NCBI GenBank assembly: GCA_964604675.1
Contig: CAZSAT010000001.1
Location: 62,001-126,000 of the forward strand
DNA: 64,000 nt
From: CAZSAT01 sp964604675
GTDB lineage: Bacteria; Myxococcota_A; UBA796; CAJQPC01
Direction of reading: 5' to 3'
Part shown: one piece after another, positions 57,008-64,000 of the stretch
How positions within the stretch are numbered: the first letter of the stretch is position 1
Layout: each line of letters begins with the position of its first letter
Notes under the pieces: model-generated
Databases searched by the model: none
What the model was told of the DNA's origin: nothing
What the model saw: the letters and a program-made list of their open reading frames with translations, nothing else
Program-made: the position numbers and the translations under genes

Positions 57008-59545
57008 GTGGAGACGTTGGCGAGCAACCGCGAGAGCCGCTTCTTCCGCGCCTGGACCGAGACGGTCCTGCGCTACCAATGGCTCATGCTGGCCCTGACC
57101 CTGACGGTCACGGGCGCCTTCGCGTTCCAGGTCAAGACCAAGCTCGAGATCGACCCGAGCGCCGACTATTTCTCGAAGGGCTCCGAGACCCGCCAGATCC
57201 TCGACGCCTTCCACGAGGACTTCGGCAACGACACGTGGCACCTCATCATGGTGGAGGGAGACGTCTTCAGCATCGACTTCCTCGACCGCCTGCGGACGCT
57301 GCACGGCGCGATGGAAGCCGCGGACCTCCAGGTCGACCAGGAGATCGCCGAGCCCGAAGACGAGGACGGTGACCCCGAAGCGATCGAGCCGGAGCCGACC
57401 GACGAGGGCGCCGGCTGGGGCGACGACGCCGGCTGGGGCGACGACGACGGCTGGGGCGACGACGACTGGGGCGACGAGGCCGGCGGCAGCCTGATCGAGG
57501 AGGTGGTCAGCCTCGTCAACGCACGCCAGACCGTGTCCGAGGACGGCGCTGTGCGGGTGCGCGGCTTCCTCGACACCTGGCCCACCGAAGCCGATCTGCC
57601 GGGACTGGAGGCCGCGGCCCTCGGAGACCCCAGCCTCGTCGGCCAGGTGGTGGGCGCCGAGGGCACGCACGCGGTGGTGCTCGTGCGCACCCAGGTGTTG
57701 AGCGAGAAGCAGACCAAGCAGGTCCATGCCCAGCTCGCCGCCATCGCGGCCGAACACGACGCCGAAGGCTTCCGTGTCGAGAACACCGGCATGCCGGCGC
57801 TCAACGCGGCCCTGACCGGACAGCTCACGCGCGACATGCGCGTGCTGGTGGGGGCGGCCTTCCTCGTGATGAGCCTGGTGCTCGGCGGGCTGTTCCGAAA
57901 CGCGGTGGCGGTCATCTCGCCGCTGATCGTCGTGGGCATGTCCGCCATCTGGGCCCTCGGCGCGATGGCGATCTACGGGGTCCCCGTCACCCTGCTCACC
58001 AACATCCTGCCGGCCTTCCTGGCCTGCGTGGGCCTGGGCGACTCCGTGCACGTGCTGTCCGTGCACCGGGACGCTCGGGTTCGCGGCGACGACAACCACA
58101 CCGCGGTGGTGCACGCCATTGCCTCCACCGCCCTGCCGATCCTCTTCACGACCCTCACCACCGCCATGGGGCTGTTGAGCTTCCGCTTCGCCTCCACCGA
58201 AGCGATCCAGGAGCTGGGCATGTTCGGGGCCTGGGGCGTGATGGTGGCTCTGTTCCACAGCATCGTCTTCCTCCCCATCGCGATGTCGCTCGGGGGTGGT
58301 GGCACGGTGAAGGCTCCGGCCGCGTCGGGGGCGCGCAAGCGCGACCTCATCGACGCCCTGCTCGCGGCCACCACACGGCTCTCCGACGGGCCTGGTCGGC
58401 CTGCCAGGGTGCTCGGCGTGGCCCTGCTGATCGCCATCGGATCGGGCTTCGGCATGACCAGGCTGGCGGTGTTCCACGACCCCCTCGAGTGGCTCCCCGA
58501 GGACGACCGCACCCGCATGAGCCTCGACGAGTTCGACGCCCACGTGGGCGGCACCGCCAACCTCACCGTGTTGCTCGAGGCCAGCGGCGAGCGGGGCCTG
58601 CGTGACCACGACGTGCTGCAAGGCGTGCAGGGCCTGCAGGAACACCTCGAGGCGTTCGTGCACCCCAGGACCGGCGAACGCATCGTCACCAGCTCCACGA
58701 GCCTGGTCGACGTCATCAAGGAGACCAACCGCGCACTGCACGACGGTGACCAGGCCTTCTACGTGCTCCCCGACACCCAACGCGGCGTGTCCGACATGCT
58801 CTTCCTCTTCGAGAACGCCGGGCCGGCCGCCCTACGCCAGCTCGCCACCGCCGACTTCTCCCGCTCCCACCTGAGCCTGCGGCTGCGGTGGATGGACGCC
58901 ACCAGCTACCTGCCGCTCACCGAATGGCTCGACGAGGGCATCGCGAAGTTCCTCCCCGAGGGGGTCACCGCGCGGCCCACGGGCTCGGTCTACAGCATCA
59001 CCTCGATCATCGGCGGCTTGATCGACGACCTGCTGCGCAGCTTCACGGTGGCCCTCATCACGGTCACCGTGATGATGATCCTGTTGCTCAAGACCGTCCG
59101 GCTCGGCCTGCTCGCCATGCTGCCCAACCTGGTGCCGATCCTGATGGTGATGGGCATGATGGGCTACACCGGCATCCCCATCGACCTCGCCAACCTGCTG
59201 ATCGCCAGCATCGTGATCGGCGTGAGCGTGGACTACACCATCCACTACATCCACCAGTGGCGGGTGGTGCACATGGTCGACGGCGACTGCGAAGCCGGCA
59301 TCGCGCACGCGCTGCAGCACGCCGGCCGGGCCCTGGTGGGCTCCGCGCTCATCCTCACCGGCGGCTTCGCGGTCTACCTCGCCAGCTCGATGGTGAATGT
59401 CCAGCGCTTCGGCGTGTTGGTAGGTCTGGCGTGCTTGTTCGCGCTCTTCTCCAACCTCGTCATCGCACCCGCCCTCTTGCGCCTCTTCTTCGGGGAGGGC
59501 AAGGAGCCTTCCCCCGCTGGAGCCGTCCATGAACCGTCTGCGTAG
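57008..59545 (+). CDS. MMPL/RND-family transporter with acidic Trp-Gly-Asp insert
   Basis: About 845 residues. Two repeats of six membrane helices, each preceded by a periplasmic loop: first around residues 25-480, second 490-830, with RND signatures 'VGLGDSVHVLSVHRDARVRG' and 'VIGVSVDYTIHYIHQWRVVH'. The first large loop contains an acidic repeat (G-W-G-D-D three or four times, ~residues 135-160). MMPL proteins move lipids across the envelope; with the LolA-like and barrel genes downstream an outer-membrane lipid pathway is likely. Start uncertain (GTG 57008 or TTG 57017; GAGGAG upstream). Overlaps the next gene by 17 bases. Confidence 0.85.
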   Translation: METLASNRESRFFRAWTETVLRYQWLMLALTLTVTGAFAFQVKTKLEIDPSADYFSKGSETRQILDAFHEDFGNDTWHLIMVEGDVFSIDFLDRLRTLHGAMEAADLQVDQEIAEPEDEDGDPEAIEPEPTDEGAGWGDDAGWGDDDGWGDDDWGDEAGGSLIEEVVSLVNARQTVSEDGAVRVRGFLDTWPTEADLPGLEAAALGDPSLVGQVVGAEGTHAVVLVRTQVLSEKQTKQVHAQLAAIAAEHDAEGFRVENTGMPALNAALTGQLTRDMRVLVGAAFLVMSLVLGGLFRNAVAVISPLIVVGMSAIWALGAMAIYGVPVTLLTNILPAFLACVGLGDSVHVLSVHRDARVRGDDNHTAVVHAIASTALPILFTTLTTAMGLLSFRFASTEAIQELGMFGAWGVMVALFHSIVFLPIAMSLGGGGTVKAPAASGARKRDLIDALLAATTRLSDGPGRPARVLGVALLIAIGSGFGMTRLAVFHDPLEWLPEDDRTRMSLDEFDAHVGGTANLTVLLEASGERGLRDHDVLQGVQGLQEHLEAFVHPRTGERIVTSSTSLVDVIKETNRALHDGDQAFYVLPDTQRGVSDMLFLFENAGPAALRQLATADFSRSHLSLRLRWMDATSYLPLTEWLDEGIAKFLPEGVTARPTGSVYSITSIIGGLIDDLLRSFTVALITVTVMMILLLKTVRLGLLAMLPNLVPILMVMGMMGYTGIPIDLANLLIASIVIGVSVDYTIHYIHQWRVVHMVDGDCEAGIAHALQHAGRALVGSALILTGGFAVYLASSMVNVQRFGVLVGLACLFALFSNLVIAPALLRLFFGEGKEPSPAGAVHEPSA

Positions 59546-60335
59546 CCTGCTGCTCGCCGCCCTCGCCTCGTCGCCTGCCACCGCGCTCGCGCTCGACCCC
59601 GGCACCACCGACGCCAACGCGATCATGGAGGCCGTCGAGGCCCGCGACACAGGCGCTCAGTCCGTGTCCCGCCTCGAGATCACGATCCGCGATGCCGGCG
59701 GACGGGAGCGCAGCCGCGTGGTGCAGACCAAGGCCATGAAGGTCGACGACGGTCGGAAGCAGCTCTTCCTGTTCGAGAGCCCGGCCGACGTGAGGAACGC
59801 GGGCTTCCTGTCCTTCGACCACGCCACCGGTGCCGACGACCAGTGGCTGTACCTCCCGAGCCTCGGCAAGACCACGCGCATCGCGTCGACCGACAAGTCG
59901 GGCGCCTTCATGGGCACCGACCTCTCCTACGCCGACCTCACCGAGAAGGATCCGGCGAACTACAGCTACGAGCTCGTGAAGGACAACGACCCGGTCAGCG
60001 GCGAGGACTGCTGGGTCATCGAGGCCGCTCCCACCACCGAGGAGGAGCAGAAGGAGACCGGGTACAAGAAGACCCAGCTCTGGATCAGCAAGGAGAAGCT
60101 CATGCCGCTGAAGGCCAAGTCCTGGGTCATCCAGGGCCAGCGCATGAAGTGGATCACCTTCGGCGACGTGAAGAACGTCGGCGGTGTGTGGGTCGCCCAC
60201 GAGACGGTGGTGAAGACCACGCGCAACGGCGAGCTCGAGTCCCAGTCCACCTTGCGCTTCTCGAGCCTGGACATCGGCGACGCCCTGGTGAGCGAGGACG
60301 ACTTCACCGAGCGGCGGCTCGAGCAGGGGCTGTGA
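59529..60335 (+). CDS. Outer-membrane lipoprotein-sorting (LolA-like) protein
   Basis: 268 residues. Signal peptide (SLLLAALASSPATALA) then a LolA/LppX-like domain: 'ADDQWLYLPSLGKTTRIAST', 'SGAFMGTDLSYADLTEKDP', 'YKKTQLWISKEKLMPLKAKS' and 'VAHETVVKTTRNGELESQST'. This family often sits between an MMPL transporter and a DUF1302-type barrel gene, as here. It would ferry a lipid or lipoprotein across the periplasm. It starts inside the MMPL gene and its stop overlaps the barrel gene's GTG. Confidence 0.85.
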   Translation: MNRLRSLLLAALASSPATALALDPGTTDANAIMEAVEARDTGAQSVSRLEITIRDAGGRERSRVVQTKAMKVDDGRKQLFLFESPADVRNAGFLSFDHATGADDQWLYLPSLGKTTRIASTDKSGAFMGTDLSYADLTEKDPANYSYELVKDNDPVSGEDCWVIEAAPTTEEEQKETGYKKTQLWISKEKLMPLKAKSWVIQGQRMKWITFGDVKNVGGVWVAHETVVKTTRNGELESQSTLRFSSLDIGDALVSEDDFTERRLEQGL

Positions 60336-61780
60336 TCCTCGCGCTCACGGTCGGCACGGCGCTCGCCCAGGATGAAGGGCACTGGAGCGACGACGACGCG
60401 GGTTGGGGCGACGAGGACGACGGCTGGGGCGAGGAAGAAGACGGCTGGGGCGAGCCCTCGGCACCCGCCGACCCGGTCAAGCCTCCCTCTCCCTTGTCCT
60501 TCGACGGCCAGGTGTCCACCGAAGAGGCCCTCTGGATCGAGCGGCTGGACGAGGAGCCGCTGGCCAAGGCCCGCCAGAGCCTGGACCTCGGCGTCGGCTT
60601 CTCGAAGAACGGCTGGCGCGCACGGGTCAGCGGTCACGCCGAGGTCGACCCGGTCTACCTGCGCGACGGGGTGGACCCCTCCACCCGTGCCACCTACGGC
60701 TGGCAGGCCCGCCCCGGCGAAGCGTGGGTCGCCACCTCCTTCGGCCCGGTGGACCTCTCGGTCGGCCGCCAGGAGGTCGCCTGGGGCAAAGGCAACGTGC
60801 TGGGCTTGTTCGATCGCGTGAACCCGAAGGACCTGCGCGAGCCCGGACTGGCCGACCTCGACGACGTCCGGCTCCCGGTCACCATGTTCAAGGCGGCGTT
60901 CTTCGCCGGCGACCACAAGCTCGAAGCCATCGTGGTGCCCGAGGCCGACTGGGGCTACCGCAGCCCGCCCGACGGCCCCTTCGGCCTGCTGCCGGGCCTG
61001 CTGGAGCACCAGGGCATCGGCCAGATCGTGGCCGACGGCCTGATCAGCAAGGAGTACGCATGGGTCCACCTCCAGGACCGCTGGGGGGCCGAGGTGATCC
61101 AGGGCTTCGGCAGCTGGACATGGAGCGGCAAGGGCGTGGACCTCGGGCTCTACGGCGCGAGCGCGCTGGACCAACAGGGCGTGATCGTCGGCGGCGACGA
61201 CCCGCCCAACCTGCTCGGCGACGACATCGCCATCCCCATCGACCACCGGCGCTCCACCCTCTTCGGTCACGCCGGCGCGGCCACCGTGGGCGGCACCGTG
61301 CTCCGCTGGGAAGCCGCCGGGGAGCTCGGTCGCGCGGTGAACGTCGGCGACGTGGTCGCGCTCGACGCCTCGGGCCTGCCCACCTTCGACGCCCAGACCG
61401 CCGAGATCGATGCCTACACGGGCCTCGTCGGCGTCAGCTACGCCGGCCTCCCCCGCACCACGCTCGATCTCGAGGTGTCCGGTGGCTACGTCCCCGACAA
61501 GCCCGACGACATGCTGCTGCCCTGGGGTGAGCTCCAGTACGCCGTGCGCGCCCAGCACAAGCTCCTGCGCGAGCGGTTGGCCCTGACCGCCGCAGGTGGC
61601 GGCATCGGTCCCACCCTCGCCTACGGGCTGCTCGTGCGCGCCGACGTCGCCTACGAGCTGGCCGACGGCCTGCGCGCCAACCTCGGCTGGATCACCTACC
61701 AGCCCGGCGAGGAGCTCGGGCCGCTGGTCGGCCTGGAGACCCACGACCGGGTCTTCGGTGGGGTGCACTGGAGCTTCTGA
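60332..61780 (+). CDS. DUF1302-like outer-membrane barrel protein with acidic Trp-Gly-Asp N-terminus
   Basis: 482 residues from a GTG overlapping the upstream stop (GTGA). A short hydrophobic start (V-I-L-A-L-T-V-G-T-A-L-A-Q) is followed by residues ~16-45 rich in Asp/Glu with repeated W-G-D/E-E units. Long alternating beta strands then end in H-W-S-F. 'EVAWGKGNVLGLFDRVNPKD' is typical of DUF1302 barrels. The same W-G-D acidic motif occurs in the MMPL protein of this operon. Third gene of the presumed lipid-export operon. Confidence 0.75.
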   Translation: MILALTVGTALAQDEGHWSDDDAGWGDEDDGWGEEEDGWGEPSAPADPVKPPSPLSFDGQVSTEEALWIERLDEEPLAKARQSLDLGVGFSKNGWRARVSGHAEVDPVYLRDGVDPSTRATYGWQARPGEAWVATSFGPVDLSVGRQEVAWGKGNVLGLFDRVNPKDLREPGLADLDDVRLPVTMFKAAFFAGDHKLEAIVVPEADWGYRSPPDGPFGLLPGLLEHQGIGQIVADGLISKEYAWVHLQDRWGAEVIQGFGSWTWSGKGVDLGLYGASALDQQGVIVGGDDPPNLLGDDIAIPIDHRRSTLFGHAGAATVGGTVLRWEAAGELGRAVNVGDVVALDASGLPTFDAQTAEIDAYTGLVGVSYAGLPRTTLDLEVSGGYVPDKPDDMLLPWGELQYAVRAQHKLLRERLALTAAGGGIGPTLAYGLLVRADVAYELADGLRANLGWITYQPGEELGPLVGLETHDRVFGGVHWSF

Positions 61781-61787
61781 GCGGGGG

Positions 61788-61793
61788 TACCCT
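61788..61793 (+). promoter_or_regulatory. Putative -10 (TACCCT) upstream of a short lipoprotein frame
   Basis: TACCCT ends 5 bases before the ATG at 61799, supporting that the following frame is or was expressed. Confidence 0.35.
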
Positions 61794-61798
61794 CGAGC

Positions 61799-62206
61799 AT
61801 GCTCGCCCTCCTCCTGAGCTGCGTCCCCACCGAACCGTGCGCCACGGGCTTCGGACGCGCGAGCGACGGCAGCTGCGTGGCGCTGGACGGTCCCGACACC
61901 GGGAGCCACGCCGCCGCTGCGCAGGACTCGACCGCCCCGGACTCCGCCACGCCCGAGGACTCCGGCCTTAGGCCGGTGCGAGCACGACCGCGGCCAGCGA
62001 CAGCACCGCGCACGCCACCCCGGGCAGGGCGGGTCCCGTCTTCACGATGGTGCCATAGGCCAGGGCCGCTCCGACACCGCACGCGATGGACGCCACCGCG
62101 CGGCGATGGCGGCGGCGGCGGTGGCGCATCCAGTCGTCGCTCGAGGGCTCCGGTGCGTCGGTCGAGACGACCGCAGCGCCGCACGTCGGGCACTCCGAAG
62201 CGGTGA
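61799..62206 (+). CDS. Short lipoprotein frame of doubtful extent
   Basis: The first ~57 residues look real: M-L-A-L-L-L-S-C gives a lipobox (Cys8), followed by 'GFGRASDGSCVALDGPDTG' and a Ser/Asp/Thr-rich linker as in other lipoproteins here. From about 61970 the frame runs antisense through the zinc-ribbon gene as Arg/Pro-rich sequence, which is probably not meaningful protein. The gene may have been truncated when the opposing gene or its hairpin moved in. Low certainty on function and end. Confidence 0.35.
   Translation: MLALLLSCVPTEPCATGFGRASDGSCVALDGPDTGSHAAAAQDSTAPDSATPEDSGLRPVRARPRPATAPRTPPRAGRVPSSRWCHRPGPLRHRTRWTPPRGDGGGGGGASSRRSRAPVRRSRRPQRRTSGTPKR
61962..61976. terminator. CCGGCC-TTA-GGCCGG hairpin at the end of the zinc-ribbon gene
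   Basis: Six perfect pairs around a three-base loop that is itself the stop codon (TAA on the minus strand) of the zinc-ribbon gene. Likely its terminator; no U-tract. Confidence 0.4.
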
Positions 62207-62240
62207 GGTCGGAGGCGTTGCAGGACGGGCAGTAGATCAT
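61968..62240 (-). CDS. Small zinc-ribbon membrane protein
   Basis: 90 residues. N-terminal zinc ribbon M-I-Y-C-P-S-C...C-P-T-C-G is followed by a basic patch (R-H-R-R-R-R-H-R-R) and two hydrophobic helices ('SIACGVGAALAYGTIVKT', 'GVACAVLSLAAVVLAPA'). Similar small ribbon-membrane proteins are common and of unknown function. It diverges from gyrA. Confidence 0.7.
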   Translation of the reverse strand: MIYCPSCNASDLTASECPTCGAAVVSTDAPEPSSDDWMRHRRRRHRRAVASIACGVGAALAYGTIVKTGPALPGVACAVLSLAAVVLAPA

Positions 62241-62320
62241 GCCCCCGGTACGCGTCGAAGGGGCCCCGGATTGCCTTCGAACGCGTTAGTCCACAGCGTC
62301 GCGATCCCCCTCGGAGACCC

Positions 62321-64000
62321 ATGTCGACCGACTCCTTCGCCGCCCACGTGGTGCCCATCTCCATCGCCGAGGAGATGAGGACCGCGTACATGGACTACTC
62401 CATGTCCGTCATCGTCGGGCGGGCCCTCCCCGACGTGCGTGACGGGCTGAAGCCCGTCCACCGGCGCATCCTCTACGCGATGCTCGGCGAAGGCCTCCTG
62501 GCGAGCCGCCGCTACTCCAAGTGCGCCGGTGTCGTCGGCGAGGTGCTCAAGAAGTACCACCCGCACGGCGACTCGGCGGTGTACGACGCGCTGGTCCGCA
62601 TGGCCCAGCCCTGGAACATGCGCGGCCTGCTCATCGACGGGCAGGGCAACTTCGGCTCGGTCGACGGCGATCCCGCCGCCGCCTACCGGTACACCGAGTG
62701 CAAGATGACCAAGCTCGCGGAGGAACTCCTCCGCGACATCGACAAGGAAACGGTCAGCTTCACGCCCAACTTCGACGGCACGACGGGCGAGCCCACCGTG
62801 CTGCCCGCGGCCTACCCCAACCTCCTCGTCAACGGCACCGACGGCATCGCGGTCGGCATGGCCACCAAGATCCCGCCGCACAACCTCGGCGAGATCATCG
62901 ACGCCACCGTGGCCTGCATCGACAGCCCGGCGCTCACCAGCGAAGACCTGATGGAGATCGTGCCGGGGCCGGACTTCCCCACCGGTGCGCTCATCTACGG
63001 CCGCCAGGGCGTGCGGGACGCCTACACCACGGGACGCGGCCGCATCTACGTCCGCGCGCGCACCCACTTCGAGACCTTCGGCAACGACCGCACGGCCATC
63101 ATCATCGACGAGCTGCCCTTCCAGGTGAACAAGGCGCGGCTGCAGCAGAACATCGCCCACCTCGTGCGCGACAAGAAGATCGAGGGCATCTCCGGCCTCC
63201 GCGACGAGTCCGACCGGCGCGGCATGCGCGTGGTCATCGAGCTCAAGCGCGACGCCTACGACGAGGTCGTGCTCAACAAGCTCTTCAAGCACACCGAGAT
63301 GCAGTCCACCTTCGGCGTGATCATGCTCGCCATCGTGGGCGGTCAGCCGCGGGTCATGGGGCTGCGCGAGGTCATCGGTCACTACATCAGCCACCGCCGC
63401 GACGTCGTCACCCGCCGCTGCCGGTACGAGCTGCGCAAGGCGCAGGAGCGGGCCCACATCCTCGAGGGCTACCGCATCGCGCTGGACAACCTCGACGAGG
63501 TGATCAAGCTCATCCGCGCCTCCCCCACCGCCGAGGTGGCCCGCGAAGGCCTGGTGCAACGCTTCGGGCTCTCCGAGATCCAGGCACGGGCCATCCTCGA
63601 GATGCGCCTGCAGCGCCTCACCGGCCTCGAGCGCGACAAGATCGAGACCGAGTACACCGAGGTGATGGCCACCATCACCCGCCTCCAGGGGCTCCTGGCC
63701 GACGAAGCGCTCCTGATGAACCTCGTCAAGGAGGAGCTGCAGGCGGTGCGCGAGCGCTTCGCCGACGAGCGCCGCACCGAGATCATCGAGTCCCGCAGCG
63801 AGCTCTCGATCTACGACCTCATCGCCGAGGAAGACCAGGTCATCACGCTGTCGGTCAACGGCTACGTCAAGCGCACCAGCCAGGCCGAGTACGAGGAGCA
63901 GCGACGGGGGGGCATGGGCAAGCGGGGCATGAACACCCGCAACGAGGACTCGGTCGCCGACCTCTTCGTGGCCAACACCCACTCCGATCTGCTGATCTTC
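62321..64000 (+). CDS. gyrA: DNA gyrase subunit A, N-terminal part (runs off the window)
   Basis: 560 codons are seen and the frame is open at the right edge. 'MDYSMSVIVGRALPDVRDGL' and 'KPVHRRILYAM' open the breakage-reunion domain. 'YHPHGDSAVYDALVRMAQ' is the quinolone region with Ser and Asp in the wild-type positions, and the catalytic Tyr lies in 'AAYRYTECKM'. The gyrase-specific 'GRQGV' and long coiled coil with 'LRLQRLTGLERDKIE'-type helix are present. A CGGAG lies 5 bases before the ATG. Gyrase introduces negative supercoils; gyrB is not in view. Confidence 0.97.
   Translation, partial: MSTDSFAAHVVPISIAEEMRTAYMDYSMSVIVGRALPDVRDGLKPVHRRILYAMLGEGLLASRRYSKCAGVVGEVLKKYHPHGDSAVYDALVRMAQPWNMRGLLIDGQGNFGSVDGDPAAAYRYTECKMTKLAEELLRDIDKETVSFTPNFDGTTGEPTVLPAAYPNLLVNGTDGIAVGMATKIPPHNLGEIIDATVACIDSPALTSEDLMEIVPGPDFPTGALIYGRQGVRDAYTTGRGRIYVRARTHFETFGNDRTAIIIDELPFQVNKARLQQNIAHLVRDKKIEGISGLRDESDRRGMRVVIELKRDAYDEVVLNKLFKHTEMQSTFGVIMLAIVGGQPRVMGLREVIGHYISHRRDVVTRRCRYELRKAQERAHILEGYRIALDNLDEVIKLIRASPTAEVAREGLVQRFGLSEIQARAILEMRLQRLTGLERDKIETEYTEVMATITRLQGLLADEALLMNLVKEELQAVRERFADERRTEIIESRSELSIYDLIAEEDQVITLSVNGYVKRTSQAEYEEQRRGGMGKRGMNTRNEDSVADLFVANTHSDLLIF

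Noticed and set aside
62321..64000. ParC rather than GyrA
   Set aside because: Length, the H-G-D-S-A-V-Y-D-A block and the A-A-A-Y-R-Y-T-E active site fit GyrA, though without the C-terminal domain ParC cannot be excluded completely.
1..64000. tRNA, rRNA, CRISPR arrays, insertion sequences, integrases, prophage genes
   Set aside because: Scanned for and not seen; no cloverleaf, spacer-repeat or transposase motifs were recognised.

Overview
The window is a dense, very GC-rich bacterial chromosome segment with roughly 59 genes, almost no spacer DNA, many 1-17 base stop/start overlaps and frequent GTG starts. Several features suggest a Myxococcota-like (deltaproteobacterial) organism: lipoproteins with Asp/Thr-rich linkers, a protein ending in a Gly-Cys/hydrophobic/poly-Arg tail of the MYXO-CTERM kind, an array of MopE-type Asp/Cys metal-binding repeats, a Ser/Thr-kinase-sigma54-activator fusion and multiheme cytochromes. 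This taxonomic reading is inference; no rRNA or tRNA gene is present.

Layout. 1-4 kb: a MATCAP/DUF1704 tail, a NifU-type Fe-S scaffold, a START-like protein, Nudix plus M23 peptidase, and an Hpt-like protein plus response-regulator diguanylate cyclase. 4-7.2 kb: a minus-strand operon of two bacterial PH-domain proteins, a phosphoesterase and SfsA. 7.3-14.2 kb: TM2 protein, UGT-like glycosyltransferase, M28 peptidase, SpmA/SpmB-like membrane protein, and a small sigma-factor operon. 14.2-23.4 kb: Tat protein with GMC oxidoreductase, an esterase-like lipoprotein, an ACC-deaminase-like enzyme, a metalloprotease, phosphofructokinase, peroxiredoxin and MoaC. 23.4-26.4 kb: DegT aminotransferase, a selenocysteine lipoprotein and a radical SAM enzyme. 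26.7-33.2 kb: sulfatase-fold lipoprotein, a Gld-type transporter block without an ATPase gene, and a beta-barrel protein with a histone-like basic segment. 33.2-41.4 kb: a regulatory intergenic region, a double-kinase hybrid sensor, and a kinase-TPR-GAF-AAA+ regulator. 41.5-51.2 kb: an acetoacetate-decarboxylase/FAD-oxidase fusion, a peptidoglycan transglycosylase, arginine deiminase, and a minus operon with an acyl-AMP ligase and octaheme cytochrome. 51.3-62.3 kb: a large MopE-repeat selenoprotein, KAS III, a CapA-like protein, and an MMPL/LolA-like/beta-barrel operon. 62.3 kb to the end: gyrA (partial).

Main discoveries. Two genes appear broken by an in-frame TGA, but in both the TGA falls exactly on the first position of a thioredoxin-type C-x-x-C motif (U-S-Y-C and U-P-T-C). 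Both continue with coherent redoxin sequence to a later stop, and a hairpin follows each TGA. They are best read as selenoproteins with selenocysteine at residues 65 and 779. Separately, about sixteen genes carry a TANNNT-like -10 hexamer ending only 5-8 bases before the start codon, on both strands. This suggests widespread leaderless mRNAs. In one case two divergent genes share a symmetric -10, and in another the rule points to an ATC start codon.
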